Below, piece by piece: positions 8,937 through 17,322 of a stretch of 54,121 nt of DNA. Source of the stretch: an uncultured Pseudomonadota bacterium. Lineage in GTDB: Bacteria > Pseudomonadota > Gammaproteobacteria > Steroidobacterales > Steroidobacteraceae. The position numbers and the translations under genes are program-made. Position 1 is the stretch's first letter. Each line of letters starts with the position of its first letter. Under the pieces are notes generated by a model that was not told where the DNA came from, ran no database searches, and was given only the letters and a program-made list of their open reading frames with translations. Location: NCBI GenBank assembly GCA_903862885.1, contig CAIOZU010000013.1, positions 1 through 54,121 of the forward strand. The letters are read 5' to 3'.

Positions 8937-10037
8937 GTGACTACGCCTGCTTTGCTAACTCCTGTGCGCTTAGGCGCCTTACAGCTTCAGCATCGGGTGG
9001 TGATGGCGCCATTGAGTCGTCGGCGGGCGGCACAACCGGGTGATGTGCCTCAGCCGATGCATGCCACGTACTACGGACAGCGAGCCCATCCGGGTGGCTT
9101 ATTGATTACAGAGGCCACCGACATTGTCGAAAGTGCCCGTGGCTATCCGGGTGCGCCCGGGATTTATTCGGCGCCCCAATTGGCTGCTTGGAAAGTAGTC
9201 ACCGAGGCGGTCCATGCCAAAGGGGGTCTGATCGTGATGCAGTTATGGCACACGGGTCGCATCTCGCATTCCTCGATGCAAGTCGGCGGTGCTTTGCCGG
9301 TGGCCCCTTCAGCGATTGCCGCCCGCGGCAAGCACGTGACCGCCCAAGGTCAGCCCACAGCGTTTGAAGTGCCACGGGCGTTGGACTTAGCAGAAATCCC
9401 CACGGTGATTATGCAGTTCACGCAAGCCGTTAAAAATGCGCAGGAGGCGGGCTTTGATGGGGTGGAGTTGCATGCCGCCAATGGGTATTTAATTAATCAA
9501 TTCATGGAAGATGGCACCAATCAGCGCATCGATCGCTATGGGGGATCCATCGAGAATCGGGTGCGCTTGTTGCTTGAGATCATCGACAGCGCGTCGGCGG
9601 CGTGGAGTGCCGATCGCATCGGTGTTCGCCTGTCACCGGGTGGGTCTTTCAATGACATGAAGGATTCGGATCCTGTCGCGCTCTACGATTATGTGGTGAC
9701 CCACTTGAGCAATCGCGGCTTGGCCTACATTCATGTGATTGAGCCGCGTGAATCGGCGGATACCCCGGAAGGAACAGCGACCTCGGATCTGGCTGCCAAA
9801 CTTCGCGCAGAGTTCTTGGGGCCGGTGATTGCGGCGGGTGGTTTTGATCAAATCAGCGCGACCAAGGCTATTGAGGCGGAGCATGCCGATGCCGTGGCTT
9901 TTGGCCGTGCGTATATTGCCAATCCCGATTTAGTCGAGCGCTTTCGCTTAGGCGCCCCGTTAAATGCTTATGATCGCCGCACCTTTTATGGCGGCGATGA
10001 GCGTGGCTATACCGATTACCCAACGCTCAGTGTTTAA
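8937..10037 (+). CDS. Old Yellow Enzyme family alkene reductase
   Basis: A 366-residue flavoprotein of the OYE/NemA class. It binds FMN in a TIM barrel and reduces activated C=C bonds or nitro compounds with NAD(P)H. Visible marks are LGALQLQHRVVMAPLSR at the N-terminus, QLWHTGR, the active-site HAANGYLINQF (His and Asn three apart), DRYGGS, and the phosphate-binding AAGGF. Length fits the family (about 360). The start is a GTG at 8937 with GAGGA upstream. It stands alone on its strand. Confidence 0.93.
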   Translation: MTTPALLTPVRLGALQLQHRVVMAPLSRRRAAQPGDVPQPMHATYYGQRAHPGGLLITEATDIVESARGYPGAPGIYSAPQLAAWKVVTEAVHAKGGLIVMQLWHTGRISHSSMQVGGALPVAPSAIAARGKHVTAQGQPTAFEVPRALDLAEIPTVIMQFTQAVKNAQEAGFDGVELHAANGYLINQFMEDGTNQRIDRYGGSIENRVRLLLEIIDSASAAWSADRIGVRLSPGGSFNDMKDSDPVALYDYVVTHLSNRGLAYIHVIEPRESADTPEGTATSDLAAKLRAEFLGPVIAAGGFDQISATKAIEAEHADAVAFGRAYIANPDLVERFRLGAPLNAYDRRTFYGGDERGYTDYPTLSV

Positions 10038-10106
10038 TGGCCGTCGGCAAGCGATCGCTTTGTCAGTAATCGCACCGTTCGCGTGAAGCTGATGTCGATG
10101 GCTCGA

Positions 10107-10556
10107 CTAGCGGCGTACTCTGCGTTCGAACGCCTGTTCTTCTTCAATAATATGTGCCAAGGCTCCGGCTTGTCTGGCGTGTAAGGCCAGTAAATCATCG
10201 AGGGTGATCATCCCCACCAGTTGCTCTTGGCCATCGATGATGGGCATTCGTCGGATCTTATGGGCATGCATGCGCTCCAATGCGATGGTGCTGTCTTCGC
10301 TGTCCCTCGCCACCACCACCGGAGTGCGCAGGTACGCCATGACCGAGGTTGTGGCGGGGTCGAGGCCTAGGGCTAAGACTTCGATCACCAGATCACGATC
10401 GGTCACCACGCCGACCGGCGTGCGCTCGCCGTTTGGATCGTCCACCACGACGAGATCACCCACGTGGTGTTTGCGCATCAGTTGTGCCGCTTCGGTCGTG
10501 CTGGTGTTTCTTTGGCAAGTCACTACATCTACGGTGCAGATATCTTTGAGTTGCAT
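10107..10556 (-). CDS. Two-CBS-domain protein
   Basis: A 149-residue protein with a tandem CBS pair: TTEAAQLMRKHHVGDLVVVDD and VGVVTDRDLVIEV in the first, DSTIALERMHAHKIRRMPIID and LVGMITLDDLLAL in the second. Such stand-alone pairs bind adenine nucleotides and sense energy state. It begins 24 bases after pfkA on the same strand, which makes a nucleotide-sensing role next to a glycolytic kinase attractive, but the partner is not known. Confidence 0.9.
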   Translation of the reverse strand: MQLKDICTVDVVTCQRNTSTTEAAQLMRKHHVGDLVVVDDPNGERTPVGVVTDRDLVIEVLALGLDPATTSVMAYLRTPVVVARDSEDSTIALERMHAHKIRRMPIIDGQEQLVGMITLDDLLALHARQAGALAHIIEEEQAFERRVRR

Positions 10557-10580
10557 CTTCTTTGACTCCCGAGAGTGTGA

Positions 10581-11552
10581 CTAACAGGCCAGTGCATTGG
10601 CTAAATGAAGGACGTCCGATGGCAGCCGTTTTTCGCTGGTATTGACGATCTTAAGATCCGTGGTGGTGATGTCACCGTTCAAATAACCCACCAGGTGGCC
10701 CCAGCGGCCGAGGGTTACCTGTTCGATGGCGGCAGCGCCTAGGCGAGTGGCTAGAATGCGATCGAATACACCCGGTGCCCCGCCGCGCTGTATGTGGCCA
10801 AGCTTAGTGACCCGTGTGTCGAAACTGGCCAGTCCAGGATGGCTCGTAAAAAATTGATCGATTTGATCGGCATTGTGTGCCGCGCCCTCCGCAACCACCA
10901 CAATCGCATGGGTGCGACCTTGATCATAGAATCGATGCAGCTGATGCATGAGTGCTTCGGGAGAAAACTTAACTTCTGGCAACATAATGGCTTCAGCACC
11001 GCTGGCAAGTCCTGCCATGAGAGCGAGATAGCCACAGCGATTGCCCATGACCTCCACCAAAAAAGCGCGCCGCAAGGACGCTGCAGTGACTCGCAGTCGA
11101 TCGATGGCCTCAACCGCGACGTCAAGGGCGGTGGTGACTCCAATGCTGATGTCTGTTCCGGAGAGGTCATTGTCGATAGTGCTTGCGATCCCAATCACCG
11201 GGACCCCCAGACGGCTGAGTGCGTAGGCGCCCGCTTGCGAGCCGTTGCCGCCAATGACAATGAGTCCATTGATGGCGTGTTGTTTAAGTGACGCCACCGC
11301 CGCCTGTAGACCTGGCGTGGTTTTGAGGGCCACACAGCGCGTTGTGCCAAGCAGCGTGCCGCCTAATCCAATGATGCCGCCCACATCACGGGCGCTCAAA
11401 GTACGATATTCCCCTGCCATGAGCCCTGTGAATCCATGCGGGATGCCGACGATCTCATACCCGGTGGCACGCGCCATGCGCACCACAGCACGCAGCGCGG
11501 CATTCATGCCGGGGGCATCACCGCCACTGGTCAGCACGGCTAGTCGGATCAT
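10581..11552 (-). CDS. pfkA: 6-phosphofructokinase
   Basis: A 323-residue PFK, the usual length for bacterial ATP-PFK. It phosphorylates fructose 6-phosphate in glycolysis. Visible motifs are SGGDAPGMN (9-17), GGTLLGTTR, STIDNDLSGTD with the catalytic Asp, the EVMGNRCGYLAL segment and LGHIQRGGAP. At the nucleotide/Mg site the usual GGDGS reads GGNGS, giving Asn at position 103 (E. coli numbering coincides); Gly104, which favours ATP over PPi, is kept. The ATG at 11552 places the family N-terminus correctly; the upstream in-frame extension to 11723 has no family similarity. Confidence 0.9.
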   Translation of the reverse strand: MIRLAVLTSGGDAPGMNAALRAVVRMARATGYEIVGIPHGFTGLMAGEYRTLSARDVGGIIGLGGTLLGTTRCVALKTTPGLQAAVASLKQHAINGLIVIGGNGSQAGAYALSRLGVPVIGIASTIDNDLSGTDISIGVTTALDVAVEAIDRLRVTAASLRRAFLVEVMGNRCGYLALMAGLASGAEAIMLPEVKFSPEALMHQLHRFYDQGRTHAIVVVAEGAAHNADQIDQFFTSHPGLASFDTRVTKLGHIQRGGAPGVFDRILATRLGAAAIEQVTLGRWGHLVGYLNGDITTTDLKIVNTSEKRLPSDVLHLANALAC

Positions 11553-11737
11553 GGGCGTTTGCTTTTCACAATGAGAGTTCAGGCAGCGGGCACTAATGTG
11601 GCGCAGGGCAACGTCCGCGGCTATACGTAGTTGGCACGATGGACTGCCATGGCGAGTGCGGCGATAGGGACATGCTTTTAAAAACAGCGGGTTAGCGTTA
11701 TCGTAGGCTTGAGGCGAGGACATGAGGGCGGCAGTGC

Positions 11738-13018
11738 ATGAAACAAACAGTGCGACGTCGGATAAGGAAGCCTGAGTGGGTGGGTGCGGCGCTGTCTGTC
11801 TTGCTAGAAATCAGTGCGCTGAACGGCGCGTGGGCCGGTGACGCGCGGTCGATGGCACCGGTCGCGAGTCGGCCTGTCGCTATGGGCCATGTATTCGTGA
11901 TTGTGCTGGAGAACGAAGCCTATGAGGATACTTTCTCGTCGCAATCGCCTGCACCTTTTTTGGCGCACGTATTGCCAGCGCAGGGCGTGTTGCTGACACA
12001 CTATTTTGGCACCTCGCATTACAGTCTCCCCAATTACATCGCGATGATCAGTGGTCAGGCAGCCAATCCAGATACCCGCGATGACTGCCTCGTGTTTAAG
12101 GATTTTGTTAGTCAAGGCACGACCGCCGACGGTCAAGTGATCGGGCGAGGGTGTGTGTATCCGGCGCATGTGGACACGCTGGTTCAACAGTTAACTCGCC
12201 ACCACAAAAGCTGGCGCGCTTACATGGAAGATATGGGGAATGATCCAGCGCGCGAGGCGGCGACCTGCGGCAGTGTGCCGCTCAACCAACCCGACCCGAC
12301 GCAAGCGGCTGCAGGGCCTAGCCGGCGAGTGCCGTTAGGAGATCAATACGCCGCACGACATAATCCTTTTGTCTATTTTCATTCGGTGTTGGATTCGCCG
12401 ACTTGTCGGCGGCAGGTGGTTAATCTGCGGCTATTGCAGCGTGATCTGCACAGCGCAGCGACCACGGCCAATTTCTCTTTTATTGCGCCCAATTTGTGTC
12501 ATGACGGGCACGATGCGCCGTGCACGACGGGCGAGCCGGGTGGACTGGTCTCTGCGGATGAATTTCTTCGCACGTGGGTCCCGCGCATCTTGCAGTCACC
12601 TGCCTATCGTGCAGATGGGTTGTTGGTGATTTTGTTTGATGAAGGCGATGTGCCAGAGATGCCAAATCCAGCCGGCGGTCATCTGCAGCACTATCCGGGT
12701 GCGGTGTGCTGCAACGAGCAGCCGGGTCCTAACTTGGCAGCGTTTCCGCAGGTGGCGACGTGGGGCGATGACACCATCACCTTTGATTACTTTGGTGGCG
12801 ATCGGACGGGCGCTTTGTTGTTGTCACCGGCACTCGTGGCCGGTACGGTCGCGCATACCCCCTTTAACCACTATGCGTTTCTGAAAAGCATCGAGCATCT
12901 CTTCGGTATCACCCCCTATCTAGGCTACGCAGGTCAGCCAGGGCTCATTGATTTTTTCGCCTGCGAAGGTTCGGATGTGCAAACCGTTCCGGGTTTTTCG
13001 CAACGCTGTCGTCCCTAG
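11738..13018 (+). CDS. Exported phosphoesterase (PF04185-type)
   Basis: A 426-residue protein with a long basic signal peptide ending near GAWAG. The body matches the phosphoesterase family that includes acid phosphatases and phospholipase C: HVFVIVLENEAYEDTF, a metal/nucleophile region HYSLPNYIAMISGQ, NLCHDGHD, LLVILFDEGD, and HTPFNHYAFLKSIEHLFG. Several paired Cys suggest periplasmic disulfides. The likely role is phosphate release from phosphomonoesters or phospholipids outside the cytoplasm; the substrate is not readable. It converges on the TlpA-like gene with a 9-base gap. Confidence 0.85.
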   Translation: MKQTVRRRIRKPEWVGAALSVLLEISALNGAWAGDARSMAPVASRPVAMGHVFVIVLENEAYEDTFSSQSPAPFLAHVLPAQGVLLTHYFGTSHYSLPNYIAMISGQAANPDTRDDCLVFKDFVSQGTTADGQVIGRGCVYPAHVDTLVQQLTRHHKSWRAYMEDMGNDPAREAATCGSVPLNQPDPTQAAAGPSRRVPLGDQYAARHNPFVYFHSVLDSPTCRRQVVNLRLLQRDLHSAATTANFSFIAPNLCHDGHDAPCTTGEPGGLVSADEFLRTWVPRILQSPAYRADGLLVILFDEGDVPEMPNPAGGHLQHYPGAVCCNEQPGPNLAAFPQVATWGDDTITFDYFGGDRTGALLLSPALVAGTVAHTPFNHYAFLKSIEHLFGITPYLGYAGQPGLIDFFACEGSDVQTVPGFSQRCRP

Positions 13019-13027
13019 ACAGCATCC

Positions 13028-13594
13028 TCAAAACATTTTAGTTTGCCCGCCTTCGTTCTGTAACAACGGACTGAGCACGCGCTCTAAGCGCTCTGTGGTC
13101 CAGCCGGGCTCTTGTTTATCATCCCACGCGTTGTCAGCCAGCTTGCCTTCGCGATCGATGGTGAAATTCGCTGGCATTCGCCAAATCCGTCCGTAGCCGG
13201 GTGCGCTGGTGGCGTTAAAGAACCCCACAGGAAAACTTAAGGTTTGCGCGATTTCATGGACTGCGGTGTACTGATCGGTATCGTCCAAAGAAAAGCCTAA
13301 TACCGTCAGGCCAGCGGCCTCCTGACGGGCCGCATAGGTAGAAAGTGCTGGCAATTCGCGGCGACAGGGGAGACACCAGGTCGCCCAGAACGTGAGGACC
13401 ACCACGCGACCGAGCAGATCGTGTGTGCTGTAGTGGGTGCCATTGAGACTAATCAAGGTGGCCTCAGGGGCTGGCTGACCGAGGCGCAGGGGCGCGGCTA
13501 GGCTCTCGGTCGGCAGTAGCCCACCTAGGCCGAGTGCGGTGAGTGCGGCGGCATCTTTTAGCAGGCGACGGCGATTTATTTTTTTAAAGTGCAT
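13028..13594 (-). CDS. TlpA-like thioredoxin-fold protein with Tat-type signal
   Basis: A 188-residue protein with a twin-arginine-like leader (NRRRLLKDAAA) and a hydrophobic stretch ending near SLAAP, then an AhpC/TSA-Redoxin domain with the redox motif WATWCLPC (Cys74 and Cys77). TlpA/ResA-type proteins reduce disulfides or deliver reductant to metal sites in the periplasm. It overlaps the upstream outer-membrane gene by 11 bases, so the two are co-translated. With the CxxCxC protein next door, a job in keeping those cysteines or a metal site reduced is a reasonable inference. Confidence 0.9.
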   Translation of the reverse strand: MHFKKINRRRLLKDAAALTALGLGGLLPTESLAAPLRLGQPAPEATLISLNGTHYSTHDLLGRVVVLTFWATWCLPCRRELPALSTYAARQEAAGLTVLGFSLDDTDQYTAVHEIAQTLSFPVGFFNATSAPGYGRIWRMPANFTIDREGKLADNAWDDKQEPGWTTERLERVLSPLLQNEGGQTKMF

Positions 13595-14633
13595 AGTTCA
13601 AGCCCACGGAGGCGGTCCAGCGGGGAAAGAGCTGATATCCACTCAAGTGGCTGTAGATCGGGACTTGCATAAATCCGTATGCATGGAGTCGATGAGTGAC
13701 TTGCACCGTCATGCCTGGGCTGAGATAGGCGACGCTACCGGCGGTGCCGGTGGGATCGCCGAGTGCGCCTTGATCAGCGCTTCGGTGCGAGAGATTGAGT
13801 TGAATCGCAGGCATCCAACGCGGGTTCTCTAGGTAGCGTACGCCTATACTGACGGTGGCTGTATTGCCTGGCCGGTAATCGTGGCCGATGTCAACTCGGG
13901 GTTGTTTAATCGCCGCCTGAAACTGACTGCTAGCAAAGGCATCTATGGTTTGACTGATGGCCTTTACATAGTACGCGCCCATGATCACATCGGTGCTACC
14001 GGTCCCCGCCTGTAGACTGGCATCGAGTGGCGTACCGGCGCCGGGACCCGTGCTGAATAGTATGCGACTGCCATGGTCGCCGGTGGGTAACTTGACTCCG
14101 AATTGAATACCTAAATTACGCGTAGGCAGTAGGCCTAGGTAACTGGTGATTAGCTTGATATCACCCAGGGAGCCCACATGCACGCTCGAGAGTTGCTCGA
14201 CTGCTGACTCACTCGGTGTATACGGACTTTCTTGTTCACCATAGGTGCTGTGGTCCCGACTGATGTAGGGGATTTTAAGATCAATACGCCAGTCCTTGTG
14301 AGGGCTGTAGCTGAGACCGGTGGTCAGATAGCGATTGAGGGTCTGATGTTCGATCTCACCACCACCGAGCGCGGGGTTAGCGGGTGTGTTCACGACGGAG
14401 GCGACGCTCGCTGAGTGGCTACCCGTTCGCAGTTGATCCTGATTGATGTAATTCAACTCAAGACTCAGATGCCAGCCTGTGGTGGCGCCTAGGCCGTTGA
14501 CCGCATCAGAGTCTAAGGTGCAGCCACAGGTAGCACAGGCGAAGGTGGAGGCGCTAAAAAAAATGAAACTGACTAGGACGCAGCCCGTGAGGGTGTATCC
14601 ATAGGAAAAATCGAGTCGACGGTTCATATCCAT
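13584..14633 (-). CDS. Outer-membrane beta-barrel with N-terminal CxxCxC motif
   Basis: A 349-residue protein with a signal peptide and a mature N-terminus bearing CATCGC (Cys33, 36, 38). It continues with alternating beta-strand patterns (WHLSLELNYINQDQ, DWRIDLKIPYISRD, LGIQFGVKLPTGDHG, ASVGLNYAL at the end). This is the pattern of the transporter family often named after the MetA phenol pathway. No substrate can be assigned. It overlaps the TlpA-like gene and follows a DUF2946 gene by 87 bases. DUF2946 and Cys-rich neighbours are often seen with copper handling, so a metal role is possible. Confidence 0.8.
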   Translation of the reverse strand: MDMNRRLDFSYGYTLTGCVLVSFIFFSASTFACATCGCTLDSDAVNGLGATTGWHLSLELNYINQDQLRTGSHSASVASVVNTPANPALGGGEIEHQTLNRYLTTGLSYSPHKDWRIDLKIPYISRDHSTYGEQESPYTPSESAVEQLSSVHVGSLGDIKLITSYLGLLPTRNLGIQFGVKLPTGDHGSRILFSTGPGAGTPLDASLQAGTGSTDVIMGAYYVKAISQTIDAFASSQFQAAIKQPRVDIGHDYRPGNTATVSIGVRYLENPRWMPAIQLNLSHRSADQGALGDPTGTAGSVAYLSPGMTVQVTHRLHAYGFMQVPIYSHLSGYQLFPRWTASVGLNYAL

Positions 14634-14696
14634 TCACTCCCGACGAGTCGCGCAGGGCGATCTCATGCTATGCAATACCTGCCCCTGCAGGTCACT

Positions 14697-14718
14697 CAAA
14701 AGCGCTGCGCGCCTTTTG
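14697..14718 (-). terminator. Terminator-like hairpin after DUF2946 gene
   Basis: CAAAA and TTTTG arms flank a GCGC/GCGC core with a small bulge. The hairpin overlaps the end of the DUF2946 gene and lies before the barrel gene. The T-run is only four bases, so termination would be partial at best. A second perfect 6-bp hairpin (ACCTGC/GCAGGT) is at 14677-14692. Confidence 0.3.
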
Positions 14719-14720
14719 CA

Positions 14721-15098
14721 TCACATGAAGCGGGTCGGTGGACCGGTGTCTGGGCTCATGCGGGGTGAGCCGGCGGGAGGATTGGCTTGCGCGGTGGCAT
14801 TCCACGGCGGAGGTGAAGTGGCCACACGCTGAACGACGCGTGCGTCGGTGGGGGTGAGGCCTGATAGCGCCACGGTTGCGAACGGACAGACGCTGTCTTT
14901 ATGGACGCTGGTATGAGTGGATGGTGGGTCGTTTTGTGAGTCACTGACTGAATGCAAGACGCTTGTGTGGGTGCTGCACATGATCAGTGCGGCATGCGCG
15001 CGTACCTGTCCTGGCATTACGCCCATCGGCAGGAGCAGCTGGCCAAAAACCAACGGCAAAATCCAGCGAAGCAAGCGCGTGCGGCGGTGACGATGCAT
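14721..15098 (-). CDS. DUF2946-like small exported protein
   Basis: About 125 residues: a basic start (MHRHRRTRLLRW), one hydrophobic segment (ILPLVFGQLLLPMGVM), two spaced Cys (IMC and VCPF) and a Pro-rich tail ending GPPTRFM. This layout fits DUF2946, a family often found beside copper-related TonB receptors or exporters. The ATG at 15098 is used; a GTG at 15116 is an alternative. It starts 33 bases after the dgcA stop on the same strand, so it could be read from the dgc transcript. Family assignment is from pattern only. Confidence 0.65.
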   Translation of the reverse strand: MHRHRRTRLLRWILPLVFGQLLLPMGVMPGQVRAHAALIMCSTHTSVLHSVSDSQNDPPSTHTSVHKDSVCPFATVALSGLTPTDARVVQRVATSPPPWNATAQANPPAGSPRMSPDTGPPTRFM

Positions 15099-15131
15099 AC
15101 AAAGATTATAAGGCACGTTGCTGAGGTCCGG

Positions 15132-16115
15132 CTAGCCCCAGAGCTCAGGACGCGGCGCGTGCATCACGCCGCGCTTATACTCAATGGGAGACGCGCGGTC
15201 TGCACGTTGCAGAAGTGGACCATCGAGGTCTATGTAGTGACAGTACTGGGCAATGATAAACGCAGGCGCCATGCCTAACGAGGTGCCACACATATTGCCC
15301 ACCATCAAACCCATTCGGTGACGTTTGGCTTCCGCCACCACCGCGAGTGCTTCGGTGAGTCCGCCGGTTTTATCGAGTTTGATATTAATGTACTGATAGT
15401 AAGGTGCTAAGCCACCGACGGATGTGGCATCACTGCAGGATTCATCAGCCGCTAATGGAATTAAGCTTTTAAGGCCTTTAAGGCTCGCATCATCGCCGCG
15501 CGGGACGGGCTGCTCAATGAGAGTCACGGAGAGCGCTTGGAAGCTAGGTAACAGGGTCTCGAGTTGCGATCTGGACCACGACTGATTGGCATCTACCAAA
15601 ATCTCCGCCTGGGGATGTTCTTCCCTGACGATGCGCACGATGTCGATGTGTCGATCTTTGTCCATCTTGAGCTTCAGCAAGGGGTAAGCCCTGGCGTCGC
15701 GTGCTTTGCGGCGGGTATCGGCTTCGTTCCCAAGACCCAAAGTGAATACGGTGGTGACCGGTGCCATCGCCGTTAATCCTGCGCGCTGCCAAGCGGGTAC
15801 GCCGCTTTGTTTAGCGCGCAAGTCCCACAAAGCGCAGTCGAGGGCATTGCGCGCACCCCCTCGCGGCAACAGCGTGGCCAGTGTCTGCTGAGTGAGCATG
15901 TCAGTGAGTTGTGAGGCAACGGCGGCCACTTGGGCGGCCATGCTGTGTGGCGTTTCACCATCGTAATCCACACCGGCTGCCTCGCCCACCCCTTGTACGC
16001 CCTGATGATCAGTGAGGGTGACTTTAATCACCGGGATATGGGTGATGCTACTTCGGGCAATAGTAAAAGCTTCGACTAATTCCCATGTCTCGATTTCGCA
16101 GAAGAGCTTAATCAT
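15132..16115 (-). CDS. dgcA: N-acetyl-D-glutamate racemase (dipeptide-epimerase fold)
   Basis: A 327-residue enolase-superfamily enzyme. Visible active-site elements are KLK (Lys148 and Lys150), metal ligands Asp175 (VDANQSW), Glu201 (IEQPVP) and Asp224 (ADESC), and the opposite-face Lys in NIKL (246). Alone it would be called an Ala-Glu type dipeptide epimerase. The upstream partner is a DUF1611/DgcN protein and the two overlap as ATGA, which is the known dgcN-dgcA arrangement for D-glutamate use: DgcN acetylates D-Glu and DgcA racemises the product. The ATG at 16115 is chosen for this overlap and for family length. Confidence 0.88.
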   Translation of the reverse strand: MIKLFCEIETWELVEAFTIARSSITHIPVIKVTLTDHQGVQGVGEAAGVDYDGETPHSMAAQVAAVASQLTDMLTQQTLATLLPRGGARNALDCALWDLRAKQSGVPAWQRAGLTAMAPVTTVFTLGLGNEADTRRKARDARAYPLLKLKMDKDRHIDIVRIVREEHPQAEILVDANQSWSRSQLETLLPSFQALSVTLIEQPVPRGDDASLKGLKSLIPLAADESCSDATSVGGLAPYYQYINIKLDKTGGLTEALAVVAEAKRHRMGLMVGNMCGTSLGMAPAFIIAQYCHYIDLDGPLLQRADRASPIEYKRGVMHAPRPELWG

Positions 16116-17119
16116 AGGGCGCGCACGGCGGTAACCAAAGCGTCCACGCCCCCTCGCATCGGATCGCACACCGCCAGTCCGAGTTCGCTGTGTAGTTGGC
16201 TTTGATACTGCCGCCAGGTCGGTTCATCGAGACTTGATGAATTGATGCTGATCCCAATACAGCGGATCTTTGCATTGGTGAGCTTGCCTGTCGCGAGGTA
16301 CAGTGCGATGACCTCGGCAAGTGGTGGAATCAGGACTTGCGGATAGCCTTCTAAGCAGCGTCGTGACGGGTCATGACAAAGCACGATAGCATCTGGTTGT
16401 GAGCCATGCAGTAGGCCTAAGGTCACCGCGGCATAAGCGGGATGGAATAAAGACCCTTGTCCTTCAATCACATCCCAGTGCAGCGGATCATTGTCAGGCG
16501 TGAGTGCCTCGGCGGCACCGGCGATGAAGTCGGCGACTTGAGTATCCATCGGAATACCTTCGCCAGCGATCAGGATGCCTGTTTGGCCAGTGGCTCGAAA
16601 GGAGGCGGGAAGACCCTTGTCTTTGAGCGCGCGGGTGAGCGCCAGCGCGGTGTATTTTTTGCCGAGCGCGCAATCGGTGCCGACGGTGAGTAAGCGTTTG
16701 CCGCTGCGTCGAGCGCCGGTCGCGCACTGGCTATGCTGCACGCAGTGGCGTACATCAATGAGACGTACCCCGTGCGCCTGTGCAGCAGCCACCAGTCTTG
16801 GAAAACTCGTGAGCCGCGTGTGCAGGCCGCTGACCACATCGAGACCGCTTTTAAGCGCCGTTTCCAGATCAGCCAGCCAGGTGTCGGGCAGCACGCCACC
16901 GACGGGTGCGACCCCAATTACGATCGAACCGGCACCCTGTGCGGCGGCCTCGGCGGGCGATAGGCGTGGCAGCCCTAAGCGCACCGTGGCATCGGTATAC
17001 GACCATTCACCGAGCACATCGGTGCCGCACCAGTCTCTGAGGCCAAAACCCGTCTTCGCGTCCGTCGGCGCGGTGGCGGATCCTAGATAAAGAAGATACG
17101 GTTTTCTTAATACAATCAT
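16112..17119 (-). CDS. dgcN: D-glutamate N-acetyltransferase DgcN (DUF1611)
   Basis: A 335-residue protein of the DUF1611 family. It has an N-terminal nucleotide-binding-like half and a P-loop-like TVGTDCALGKKYTALAL (about 145-161), followed by IEGQGSLFHPAYA and a C-terminal helix-rich end. Its stop overlaps the dgcA start by four bases (ATGA), so translation is coupled. Together the pair should convert D-glutamate, for example from peptidoglycan turnover, into N-acetyl-L-glutamate. The ATG at 17119 has no clear ribosome site; it faces the M13 peptidase gene across a 203-bp divergent region. Confidence 0.88.
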   Translation of the reverse strand: MIVLRKPYLLYLGSATAPTDAKTGFGLRDWCGTDVLGEWSYTDATVRLGLPRLSPAEAAAQGAGSIVIGVAPVGGVLPDTWLADLETALKSGLDVVSGLHTRLTSFPRLVAAAQAHGVRLIDVRHCVQHSQCATGARRSGKRLLTVGTDCALGKKYTALALTRALKDKGLPASFRATGQTGILIAGEGIPMDTQVADFIAGAAEALTPDNDPLHWDVIEGQGSLFHPAYAAVTLGLLHGSQPDAIVLCHDPSRRCLEGYPQVLIPPLAEVIALYLATGKLTNAKIRCIGISINSSSLDEPTWRQYQSQLHSELGLAVCDPMRGGVDALVTAVRAL

Positions 17120-17322
17120 TACGTTGCAACCATATAGATGCGCGACTGCTGACCATGCACTCCATTATGACACCGGCTCTCGACGACTGCCGTTCGCAGT
17201 CCGATAAAGCGCGCGAGATCAAGCGCTTGCCGATCGACAGGAAGCGGACGCTATCATGGGGCTCTGTCGATGGCCATTGTGTGCCGAGCTTGCATAAGAC
17301 ACCCGAGCGTAAGGATTGACTC

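Noticed and set aside
10794-11574. Plus-strand frames inside pfkA
   Set aside because: They are mirror frames of a conserved enzyme with intact motifs.
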